DNA of 14,207 nt from NCBI GenBank assembly GCA_030042755.1, contig JASHZC010000337.1, positions 1 to 14,207 of the forward strand, read 5' to 3'. Below, one piece after another: positions 1-6,172 of this stretch. Source of the stretch: Vulcanimicrobiota bacterium. GTDB taxonomy: Bacteria > Eremiobacterota > Eremiobacteria > Baltobacterales > Baltobacteraceae. Within the stretch, counting starts at the first letter, position 1. Every line of letters starts with the position of its first letter. The notes under the pieces were generated by a model that was given only the letters and a program-made list of their open reading frames with translations, had not been told where the DNA came from and made no database searches. The translations under genes were made by a program, and so were the position numbers.

Positions 1-98
1 GAGGCGCTCGGGATCGAACCGCCACCTCCACCGCCACCGCATGCGGTGACGGCCAAAGTCAACACGGTGAGCCCAGCCACGAGCGAACGACGAACCAA
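1..98 (-). CDS. Lipoprotein N-terminus, partial (runs off left edge)
   Basis: A short open frame starts at a TTG (98-96) and stays open to the left edge, so only about 32 residues are visible. They read as a basic start (V-R-R), a hydrophobic stretch, then the lipobox V-T-A-C and a run of seven glycines followed by Ser-Ile-Pro. This is the layout of a type II (lipoprotein) signal peptide followed by a flexible tether, so the product is predicted to be lipidated on the Cys and held at a membrane. The start is supported by a GGAGG-containing Shine-Dalgarno at 105-114, with 7 nt between GGAGG and the TTG. Another in-frame TTG at 104-102 sits directly against the Shine-Dalgarno and is a poorer choice. 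The mature domain lies outside the window, so its function cannot be given. It lies 70 nt downstream of cinA on the same strand. Confidence 0.7.
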   Translation of the reverse strand, partial: MVRRSLVAGLTVLTLAVTACGGGGGGGSIPSA

Positions 99-104
99 GA
101 ACAA

Positions 105-114
105 CCCTCCCCCT
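105..114 (-). promoter_or_regulatory. Strong Shine-Dalgarno that sets a TTG start
   Basis: On the minus strand this decamer reads AGGGGGAGGG. The GGAGG core (106-110) lies 7 nt before the TTG at 98. It is the clearest ribosome binding site in the window and the main reason to accept the TTG-started lipoprotein as a real gene. Confidence 0.7.
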
Positions 115-139
115 AAGCCTTGAAGCCTAACCCACCAAC

Positions 140-163
140 GTAAGGCAACCCTGGGAGCGTTAC
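140..163 (-). terminator. Small hairpin just after cinA (possible 3' hairpin)
   Basis: Arms at 140-146 and 157-163 pair at six of seven positions (GTAACGC with GCCTTAC on the minus strand). The loop holds CCC-T-GGG and could add two pairs. The hairpin begins 5 nt past the cinA stop codon. No T-rich tract follows, so a classical intrinsic terminator is doubtful. It may be an mRNA-end hairpin or chance. The rest of the 99-168 gap holds only the Shine-Dalgarno of the next gene and a direct repeat AAGCCT (115-120 and 123-128). I could not pick a convincing promoter. Confidence 0.25.
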
Positions 164-168
164 ATAAG

Positions 169-1419
169 CTAACCGCGTCTTAACGAACGCCATACAAGGC
201 CCAGGGCCATGACCGTTGCGCGGCGCTGCACCGTATCGCGGTCGCCGCGAAAAACGAACCGGTACGGCTTAGGGTTCCCTGCGATATCGACTCCGAACCA
301 CACCAAACCAACAGGCTTCTCCTCACTTCCGCCATCCGGCCCAGCGATTCCGGTCGTCGAAAGCCCGTGCGTCGAATGCAACTGCTTGCGCACGCCAACT
401 GCCATTTCAACGGCCGTTTGCTCGCTGACCGCTCCGAACTGCGCTAGGGTTTTTTCGCTCACGCCTAGCCCCGCAACTTTGACGGAATTGTCGTACGCGA
501 CGATATCGCCGAGGAAACTCCTCGACGAACCCGGCACGGCGGTCAATGCAGCCGCGATTCGTCCACCCGTGCACGACTCGGCGACGGCAATCGTCTGACC
601 TTGCGACTGGAGAAGATCGTGGACGGCCGCCGCCAACGACGTGCCGTCTGCGCCGAACACAAAACCATCGAGACGGGAGCGAATTTCGCGTTCGACCGGT
701 TCGATCATCGCCTGCGCGCGTTCGTGGGACGAAGCCTTTGCCATGATCTTCACGTCGCACAGCCCTTCGTGCGCAAGGACGCCGATCTTCGGATTTTCTC
801 CGCTACGAAAAAGATCTTGGATTCGATGGTCGATCTCGGATTCGCCGATGTTGACGGTGTGGAGAACGCGCGTGTAGATTGCATCCGCAATCGCATAGCG
901 CTCGCGCAAGAATGGGACGAGCTTTCCCGTGAGCATCGGCCGCATTTCGCGCGGTACCCCAGGCATGCACGCGACGAACTTGTCGCCCGCGCCAAATGCA
1001 ACGAAACCGGGCGCTGTGCCTCGCGGATTCTCCAGCACGAGACTCCCGCGAGGCACGTACGCCTGTTTGCGATTGTTCTCGCGCATCTCCCGCCCCATTT
1101 GTGCAAAGAATTCTTGCATCTGACGCAGGGAGGGCTCGTCCAGCTCGACGTCGAGGCCGAGCGCGTCGCACACGGCCTCTTTCGTCAGATCGTCGACGGT
1201 GGGGCCGAGACCACCCGTCGTAATCACGCCGTCGACACGGCCAAGCGCGGCGCGAATCGCGTTCGTGATGCGCAGCCGATTATCGCCGACGGCATGCGTA
1301 CCATACACGTCGATGCCGGCGGCCGCAAGCGATTGCGCGATGAACGCCGTATTCGTGTCGGTCAACTGCCCGAGCAAAAGCTCGGTGCCGACGGCGATGA
1401 GCTCAACGCTTGCCGGCAT
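169..1419 (-). CDS. cinA: CinA-family protein: MoCF-like domain plus NMN amidohydrolase (PncC) domain
   Basis: The 416-residue product has the usual full CinA length and two-domain layout. The N-terminal MoCF/COG1058 domain (about residues 4-170) has the TTGGLGPTVDD motif at 67-77. In studied CinA proteins this domain is linked to ADP-ribose pyrophosphatase activity. The C-terminal PncC domain (about 262-412) has ESCTGG at 281-286, with the serine in the expected catalytic position, and GIAGPDGG at 357-364. PncC domains deamidate nicotinamide mononucleotide to nicotinate mononucleotide, feeding NAD resynthesis. The start is the ATG at 1419, which gives the canonical N-terminus; the frame is open further upstream but that part is unlike CinA. 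The gene overlaps the end of the precorrin-2 dehydrogenase gene by 17 nt, with no clear Shine-Dalgarno, so coupled translation is likely. It is the last gene of the run that also holds nadE, which fits an NAD role. The product is presumably cytoplasmic. Confidence 0.95.
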   Translation of the reverse strand: MPASVELIAVGTELLLGQLTDTNTAFIAQSLAAAGIDVYGTHAVGDNRLRITNAIRAALGRVDGVITTGGLGPTVDDLTKEAVCDALGLDVELDEPSLRQMQEFFAQMGREMRENNRKQAYVPRGSLVLENPRGTAPGFVAFGAGDKFVACMPGVPREMRPMLTGKLVPFLRERYAIADAIYTRVLHTVNIGESEIDHRIQDLFRSGENPKIGVLAHEGLCDVKIMAKASSHERAQAMIEPVEREIRSRLDGFVFGADGTSLAAAVHDLLQSQGQTIAVAESCTGGRIAAALTAVPGSSRSFLGDIVAYDNSVKVAGLGVSEKTLAQFGAVSEQTAVEMAVGVRKQLHSTHGLSTTGIAGPDGGSEEKPVGLVWFGVDIAGNPKPYRFVFRGDRDTVQRRATVMALGLVWRSLRRG

Positions 1420-2011
1420 GAGGGCGCAACGCTTGCAGTTCGTCTTCGAACCACGTCGGATACGAAAACTCCACCTGTGCGTCGAATCCTTTGGCCGCGT
1501 CGACCATGGCCGCTCGTCGTAAATGCGATTGCGCGGCACCGGGATGCCGCTCTTTTATTCGAACCTTCTGCGTAGCGAGGCAGTCGATGAAGCGGCCGAA
1601 CTTTTCGTCCATCGCAGCCTGCAGCCGCTCTTTCAGGCGTTTGCCTACGCGCGGCGCGAGACCCGTCGTTGCGATCGCGATGCGCACCGGTCCACGCTTG
1701 GCAATCGCGGACATCGCAACGAAGCCGTACTTCGGCTGATCGATGCAGCACAGCAAGAACCGGTGACGATCGGCAAGCGCGCGCAAGCGCGCAGAGAGCG
1801 CTTCGTCTTGCGGGCACGAGATCACGAAGAACGCGTCGATCACGTCCCGCTCGGCCACAGCCCCGGGATCCTTGATCCAGAGCACGTCGGCGCCGGCTTC
1901 GCGCAGCGCCGCCTGTTTCTCGACCGCCTCACGATCCGTGGCTTCGCCGATCACAACGCAGCGCCGCCCTCGTAGATTCAAGCTCACCGGAAAGAACGGA
2001 ATGTGTTCCAT
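1403..2011 (-). CDS. Precorrin-2 dehydrogenase / sirohydrochlorin ferrochelatase-like (CysG N-terminal type)
   Basis: This 202-residue protein matches the Met8p/CysG N-terminal family, which oxidises precorrin-2 with NAD to sirohydrochlorin and in some members inserts iron to make siroheme. The N-terminus (FFPVSLNLRGRRCVVIG, residues 6-22) is the typical entry into the Rossmann fold. The central CCIDQPKYGF (88-97) aligns with the family's VVDxP segment, putting D91 at the probable catalytic Asp. IAIATTGLAP (111-120) matches the ISTGG..P signature. The glycine-rich nucleotide loop is unusual: IGEATDREAVEKQ replaces the common GGGxVAxRK, leaving one glycine. The start ATG (2011) shares its A with the nadE stop (TAATG), so translation is probably coupled. 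There is no uroporphyrinogen methyltransferase domain or neighbour. It could be a diverged member with only the dehydrogenase step, so I leave the symbol empty. Confidence 0.85.
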   Translation of the reverse strand: MEHIPFFPVSLNLRGRRCVVIGEATDREAVEKQAALREAGADVLWIKDPGAVAERDVIDAFFVISCPQDEALSARLRALADRHRFLLCCIDQPKYGFVAMSAIAKRGPVRIAIATTGLAPRVGKRLKERLQAAMDEKFGRFIDCLATQKVRIKERHPGAAQSHLRRAAMVDAAKGFDAQVEFSYPTWFEDELQALRPHAGKR

Positions 2012-2868
2012 TAGTAATCCACCGGGCGCAAGTAAAACTCGTTGATCGCCGTGTTGCTGAGCATCGCGGTCGTCGGAAGGTGGCGCTTCCAATGCGTCGC
2101 GTCGACGCGTCCGCGCACCAGCGCCACGTCGTGCGCGTCAAAGCCGCGCTCGACCAACTGCTCGTCGCTGTAGCCCAGCAACAATTGCGCGAGGATTGCG
2201 TCCGCCCGCGCGTAGGTGATGCCCAAATCGCCTTCGTCCGTTTGATCCGCCTCCAGATCCGCGCTGGGTGCTTTGTCGATCAAAGGCTGTGGCACGCCGA
2301 GATAACGCGCAAGTTCCCAGACCTGCGTCTTGAACAGGTCTCCGATTGGATTTACCGGCGGCGTGTCGTCGGCATGCCAGGTGAAATATCCGAGGAGCCG
2401 CTCGGTCTTGTTTCCGGTTCCGATCGGCAACGCGTCGAGCTTTGCAGATTGATCGAAGAGCACGACCATGCGGGTGCGCGCCATGACGTTGCCGCGCCGG
2501 CGCGCGTCGGCTTCCGGTTCGAATTGGAGATAACCGTCGACGGCGTCGGTGATCTCGATCGTTCGCGCGGTCACGCCGAGCTCATCGATCACGAGCTGCG
2601 CATCGGCCAAGCTTGCCGGGCTGGACGTTTTATAGGGCATGCGAATCGCATAGACGTTCTCGGGCCCAAGCGCGCGAGCGCACAGAAACGTCGTAACTGC
2701 CGAATCGACGCCGCCCGAGAGTCCAACGACGGCACGCTTGATCCCGCGGCGCACGACGAGCTCATCGCGCAAAAACGCGACGAGCCACCGCGTCGCAACT
2801 TCAGCATTGATTGCAGGCGGCTGCAGCAGCGCGTCATTCGAGGCGGCTATGACTGCGATCGTTTTCAC
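2011..2868 (-). CDS. nadE: NAD+ synthetase, synthetase subunit
   Basis: The 285-residue product is the ATP-pyrophosphatase domain of NAD synthetase, which adenylates nicotinate adenine dinucleotide and amidates it to NAD. The P-loop SGGVDS is at 51-56. Also present are GNVMARTRM (126-134), GTGNKTERLLGYFTW (150-164), PIGDLFKTQVWELA (174-187) and the PSADLEADQTDEGDLG segment (201-216), all family hallmarks. The usual T-x-x-G-D reads T-W-H-A-D here. There is no fused glutaminase domain; the neighbouring nitrilase-like gene supplies one as a separate chain. The start is a GTG (2868-2866) in a GTGA overlap with the stop of that gene, the classic form of translational coupling. The pair probably works as a glutamine-dependent NAD synthetase with ammonia passed between subunits (inference); use of free ammonia is the alternative. 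The product is presumably cytoplasmic. Confidence 0.95.
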   Translation of the reverse strand: MKTIAVIAASNDALLQPPAINAEVATRWLVAFLRDELVVRRGIKRAVVGLSGGVDSAVTTFLCARALGPENVYAIRMPYKTSSPASLADAQLVIDELGVTARTIEITDAVDGYLQFEPEADARRRGNVMARTRMVVLFDQSAKLDALPIGTGNKTERLLGYFTWHADDTPPVNPIGDLFKTQVWELARYLGVPQPLIDKAPSADLEADQTDEGDLGITYARADAILAQLLLGYSDEQLVERGFDAHDVALVRGRVDATHWKRHLPTTAMLSNTAINEFYLRPVDY

Positions 2869-3752
2869 GTGCGCCCCTTCGGTAACGGAAGTTCCTCGTC
2901 GAGCAGAAGATCGGGAAGCACCGCACCAAGGTCGCCGAGCAGCGGCAGGGACGCGCGCGCCAAATCGGCCTCACGAAGGTCGAACGTGCCGCGAACCACA
3001 CACTCGTCGAGCTCCGGGGCCTGTACCGTAATCCTTCCGCGCGGATCGATGATGCACGACGAACCCGTCATGCCCTTTCCGCCTTCGAAGCCGGCCAAAC
3101 CCGCGTAGATCACGTACACGCCATGCTCGCTCGCTGCGGCTTGCAAGATCGAGCGCCAGTGCGAGATCGATGTGAGCTCGCCATCGCCCTCGACGCCACG
3201 GCCCGGCGCAGCAGAAGGCACGAGCAGTACGCGAGCGCCCTTGATCGCAGCAATCGTCGGCATGATCGCGTGCCACACGTCCTCACAAATGAGCATTGCC
3301 ATGCTGCCGAATCTGGTTTCGAACGTTTGCAGCCGCCGGCCACGCGAGAGAAATCGCTCTTCGTCGAACACGCCGTACGTCGGCAAGAACATCTTTCGAT
3401 GCACGTGCACGATTTCGTGATCGCTTCGCCCGGCGCGCACGTAGACCGCGCTGTTGTAATACGTTCCGTCGTCGTTTTCGTAGAAGCCGCAGCACAGATC
3501 GACTTCGCGATCGCCGGCGCCGTCGCGCCATGCCCGAACGAGATCGTCTGCAAACGCCTGCGCCGGTCGAGCGAGATCGTACACGGCGCCCTCGAGGAAA
3601 TAGCCCGTCATCGCCGCTTCCGGGAGCGCGATGAGGTCTGGCATCGCGCCGTCGGAAGCCAGCTGCGCGAAGATCTCGCTGCACTCGGCGAGGTTTTCTC
3701 GATACCGTCCCTTGGCGGGCTTGACTTGAATGATGCTAACTTGTGCCGGCAC
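2865..3752 (-). CDS. Nitrilase-superfamily amidohydrolase, probable glutaminase subunit of NAD synthetase
   Basis: The 295-residue product is a stand-alone carbon-nitrogen hydrolase. The Glu-Lys-Cys triad is visible as E45 (LPEAAMTGY), K120 (HRKMFLPTYGVFDEERF) and C156 (LICEDVW). The GVFDEERF and ICEDVW wordings resemble the glutaminase domain of long NadE proteins more than ordinary nitrilases or carbamoylputrescine amidases. The gene ends inside the start codon of nadE (4-nt overlap), so the two are very likely made together. I infer that it hydrolyses glutamine and gives ammonia to NadE. The start is a GTG at 3752, which overlaps the oxidoreductase gene by 17 nt and places the first strand (VSIIQVKPAKG) correctly for the fold. 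The acidic C-terminus (LLLDEELPLPKG) has no assigned role. A different amide substrate remains possible. Confidence 0.85.
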   Translation of the reverse strand: MPAQVSIIQVKPAKGRYRENLAECSEIFAQLASDGAMPDLIALPEAAMTGYFLEGAVYDLARPAQAFADDLVRAWRDGAGDREVDLCCGFYENDDGTYYNSAVYVRAGRSDHEIVHVHRKMFLPTYGVFDEERFLSRGRRLQTFETRFGSMAMLICEDVWHAIMPTIAAIKGARVLLVPSAAPGRGVEGDGELTSISHWRSILQAAASEHGVYVIYAGLAGFEGGKGMTGSSCIIDPRGRITVQAPELDECVVRGTFDLREADLARASLPLLGDLGAVLPDLLLDEELPLPKGRT

Positions 3753-5172
3753 TCGTTGCCACCTCGATCATCTGATCGATCGGCTCGCGCAACCCGCACT
3801 TCGCCGCGCACTCTTCCGCCGGATACGTCCAAATTTCCGCAAGAGTCGGATGAAGATGTGGTATGCGCATGAACTGCTCCACCGTCGCGTGATAGTTCAT
3901 CGCCACGATGACTTCGTGAATCAGCTCGGAGGCTTGCGGTCCGATGATCGAACCACCCAGGATCTCCCCGGTAAGGTGCCGCGCCATTAACTTCACGAAA
4001 CCGCGGGTCTCGTTCAGGCACATCGCCTTTCCATGCTCGGCGAAATCATATCGGCCGACACAATAGGGTATCCCATCCCGCTGGAGCTCCTTCTCCGTTT
4101 TCCCGACGTGCGCGATCTGCGGATCGGTGAAGATCGTGTGCGCGCTGACGATTCGGTAATCGGCTTCCTCGTTGGCACGCGAGATTGCGTTGCGCGCCGC
4201 GATTTCGCCCTGATAAATTGCTACGTGCACGAGCTGATTGTCCCCGACGACGTCTCCAACGGCAAATATGTGCGGCACGTTGGTACGCAGCGTGAGGTCG
4301 ACCGGAACACCATCGCGAGAATTGTACGTAACGCCGGCGGCCTGCAGGCCAAGACCCGCGACGTCCGGGACGCGGCCGAGCGCAAAGAATATCTCGTCGA
4401 CCTCAATCTCGCGCTGCTTTCCGTCTGCTACGTAACGCACGATCTTCTTCGCCCCACGCCGATCGACGCGCTCGAGCTTGGTGTGGGTCACGACGTCGAT
4501 TCCATCTTCACGAAAGTACCCGGTGATCGCGCTGCCGATGTCGTCGTCGGTGTCGGTCAGCAGGTGACCGCTGCGAATCAACATCGTCGTCTGCGCACCC
4601 ATACGCGAAAGAAACTGTCCAAGTTCACACGCGGTGTAGCCGCCGCCGAGGACAGCGACCGATGCCGGAATCGATTCGAGTTCGAGCACCGAGTCGCTGT
4701 CGAGATAGCCGGCTTCTTTCAATCCCGGAACCTCGACCGGGGCGATCGCGCTGCCCGTTGCGACGATAAATGACGTGGCGCGCAGCGTCATATCTTCGCC
4801 CACTTGAAGCACGCTATCCGACAGAAATCGCGCCTGACCGAGGTAGAGTGGGAACGTTTCGATCCCCTCGACGCGATAGTCCGCGAATTCCTTGACCAGC
4901 GTGCGCTTGCGCTGCGCGATGAACGGCATGTCGGGCGCAATCGTGCCATCGATGCGTATCCCGAGTGCCCCCGCGCGGCGTGCGTGCGCGATCGCATCGC
5001 TGGATGCAATCAGCGCTTTGCTCGGCATGCATCCGCGTAAAATGCACAGACCACCGAGCGGTCCATGATCGACCAGCGCAACGTTCGCGCCCATCTCGCG
5101 TGCCGTACGCGCAGCTGCGTAGCCGCCGGAGCCCGCGCCGACGACGACGAGATCGTAGTCTACGACGCTCAC
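3736..5172 (-). CDS. Dihydrolipoyl dehydrogenase-like FAD/NAD(P) disulfide oxidoreductase
   Basis: The 478-residue protein is a class I pyridine nucleotide-disulfide oxidoreductase of typical length. An FAD-binding VGAGSGG is at 11-17. The redox-active pair is C43/C48 in GGLCILRGCMPSK. The NAD(P) loop LGGGYTACELG is at 175-185, and FAVGDV (303-308) closes the FAD site. The dimer interface domain ends with HPTLAE, giving the catalytic His441-Glu446 pair seen in lipoamide dehydrogenase, glutathione reductase and MerA. Beyond it lies an extra cysteine pair, C455 and C459 (C-A-A-K-C), in the C-terminal tail. No lipoyl-bearing E2 or other 2-oxo-acid dehydrogenase gene is adjacent, so the substrate is not settled and I give no symbol. 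The start is GTG (5172), 2 nt after the glpX stop. The sequence ILRGC differs from the NVGC usual in classical Lpd. Confidence 0.88.
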   Translation of the reverse strand: MSVVDYDLVVVGAGSGGYAAARTAREMGANVALVDHGPLGGLCILRGCMPSKALIASSDAIAHARRAGALGIRIDGTIAPDMPFIAQRKRTLVKEFADYRVEGIETFPLYLGQARFLSDSVLQVGEDMTLRATSFIVATGSAIAPVEVPGLKEAGYLDSDSVLELESIPASVAVLGGGYTACELGQFLSRMGAQTTMLIRSGHLLTDTDDDIGSAITGYFREDGIDVVTHTKLERVDRRGAKKIVRYVADGKQREIEVDEIFFALGRVPDVAGLGLQAAGVTYNSRDGVPVDLTLRTNVPHIFAVGDVVGDNQLVHVAIYQGEIAARNAISRANEEADYRIVSAHTIFTDPQIAHVGKTEKELQRDGIPYCVGRYDFAEHGKAMCLNETRGFVKLMARHLTGEILGGSIIGPQASELIHEVIVAMNYHATVEQFMRIPHLHPTLAEIWTYPAEECAAKCGLREPIDQMIEVATSAGTS

Positions 5173-5174
5173 GA

Positions 5175-6122
5175 TCAGTGACCGGCGGGGCGAGCGCCGA
5201 GCCGATGGATCGATTCGACGAACCGGACCGTTCCGGTCGAGTGCACCAGGATCGAATGCGTGCGCGCGTGGTTGCCGAAGAACCGCACGCCTCTCACGAG
5301 GTCGCCATCGGTTATTCCGGTAGCGCAGAAGATGACTTGATCGCTTCTCACAAGATCATCAATCGTCAAAACGCGGTCGAGGTTGCCGAATCCCATCTCG
5401 ATCGCGCGCTGCGCCTCTTCCTCGTTCCGTGGTTGCAGCCGCCCCATGAAATTTCCGCCCAGGCACTTGATGGCTGCCGCCGCAAGCACGCCCTCGGGAG
5501 CACCGCCCGTGCCCATCGCGACGTGAATGCCGGTCGTGTCGATCGCGGTGGCGATGCATGCGTCCACGTCACCGTCGGAAATCAGTTTGATGCGCGCGCC
5601 GGCGTCGCGCACTTGTTTGATCAGGTCGGCGTGACGAGGACGGTCGAGAATCACGACGCAAACGTCCGCGAGCGGTTTTTCCAGTGCGTTGGCAACGGCT
5701 TCGAGGTTTTCGCCGACCGGTGCATCGATATGCACGTACGGCGCGGCTTTTGGACCGACGGCGAGTTTCTTCATGTACGAGTCCGGAGCGTGCAGCAAGC
5801 CTCCGCGCTCGGAGATGGCCATTACGGCAATCGAATTGGGCAACCCGTTGGCGACGAGGTTCGTTCCCTCGACCGGATCGACCGCGATGTCGACCTCGTA
5901 TCCTCCCGAACCAACCTCCTCACCGATGAAGAGCATTGGAGCTTCGTCCCGCTCTCCTTCACCGATCACGATGCGTCCCGCGATCTCCATCTCGCCCAGT
6001 GCTTCGCGCATCTTTTCGACCGCGGCCCCGTCGGCAGCATCGCGCTCTCCGCGCCCCATCCAGCGAGATGCCGCGAGCGCCGCGCTCTCGGTAACCTTGA
6101 TGAAGTCGAGCGAGTTGACCAT
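5175..6122 (-). CDS. glpX: Class II fructose-1,6-bisphosphatase
   Basis: The 315-residue product belongs to the GlpX family, metal-dependent phosphatases that convert fructose 1,6-bisphosphate to fructose 6-phosphate in gluconeogenesis (some also accept sedoheptulose 1,7-bisphosphate). Signatures are IGEGERDEAPML (53-64), the metal-binding VDPVEGTN (81-88), SDGD (182-185) and GTGGAPEGVLAAAA (204-217). Length is slightly below the usual 320-340. The start is the ATG at 6122, giving the normal MVNSLDFIKVTE... opening; the open frame extends about 34 codons upstream but that part crosses the divergent gap. The GAG at 6131-6133 is only a weak Shine-Dalgarno. It is the first gene of the minus-strand run, so its promoter should lie in the 50-bp gap or just inside the opposite gene. 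It probably shares an mRNA with the oxidoreductase that follows 2 nt later. Confidence 0.95.
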   Translation of the reverse strand: MVNSLDFIKVTESAALAASRWMGRGERDAADGAAVEKMREALGEMEIAGRIVIGEGERDEAPMLFIGEEVGSGGYEVDIAVDPVEGTNLVANGLPNSIAVMAISERGGLLHAPDSYMKKLAVGPKAAPYVHIDAPVGENLEAVANALEKPLADVCVVILDRPRHADLIKQVRDAGARIKLISDGDVDACIATAIDTTGIHVAMGTGGAPEGVLAAAAIKCLGGNFMGRLQPRNEEEAQRAIEMGFGNLDRVLTIDDLVRSDQVIFCATGITDGDLVRGVRFFGNHARTHSILVHSTGTVRFVESIHRLGARPAGH

Positions 6123-6172
6123 GCCCCCGGCTCTACAAGGGAACCCCCGCGATTCCTTTAAGAAATGTCGCC
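6123..6172. promoter_or_regulatory. 50-bp divergent intergenic region with inverted repeat
   Basis: This gap separates glpX (minus) from the PIG-V gene (plus), so both transcripts must start here or within the opposite coding sequence. It holds an imperfect inverted repeat: AAGGGAA (6137-6143) and TTCCTTT (6153-6159), with a 9-nt GC-rich spacer and one mismatch. The repeat centre (6148) is the midpoint between the two start codons, as expected of an operator shared by divergent promoters. No convincing -10/-35 pair is visible for either strand. An AAGAA precedes the plus-strand GTG as a weak ribosome site. The promoter role is inference from gene arrangement. Confidence 0.4.

Noticed and set aside
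115..128. Direct repeat AAGCCT with 8-bp period before the lipoprotein gene
   Set aside because: Two short copies only; too little to claim a binding site.
601..1575. 324-codon open frame on the plus strand
   Set aside because: It is antisense to cinA, which is complete and strongly supported.
2080..3108. 342-codon open frame on the plus strand
   Set aside because: It is antisense to nadE and the glutaminase gene; no protein-like motifs, low-complexity Arg/Ser-rich end.
4965..6161. 398-codon open frame on the plus strand
   Set aside because: It lies opposite the oxidoreductase and glpX, both with clear family motifs. Its translation is Arg/His-rich with no recognisable fold, as expected of a shadow frame in GC-rich DNA.
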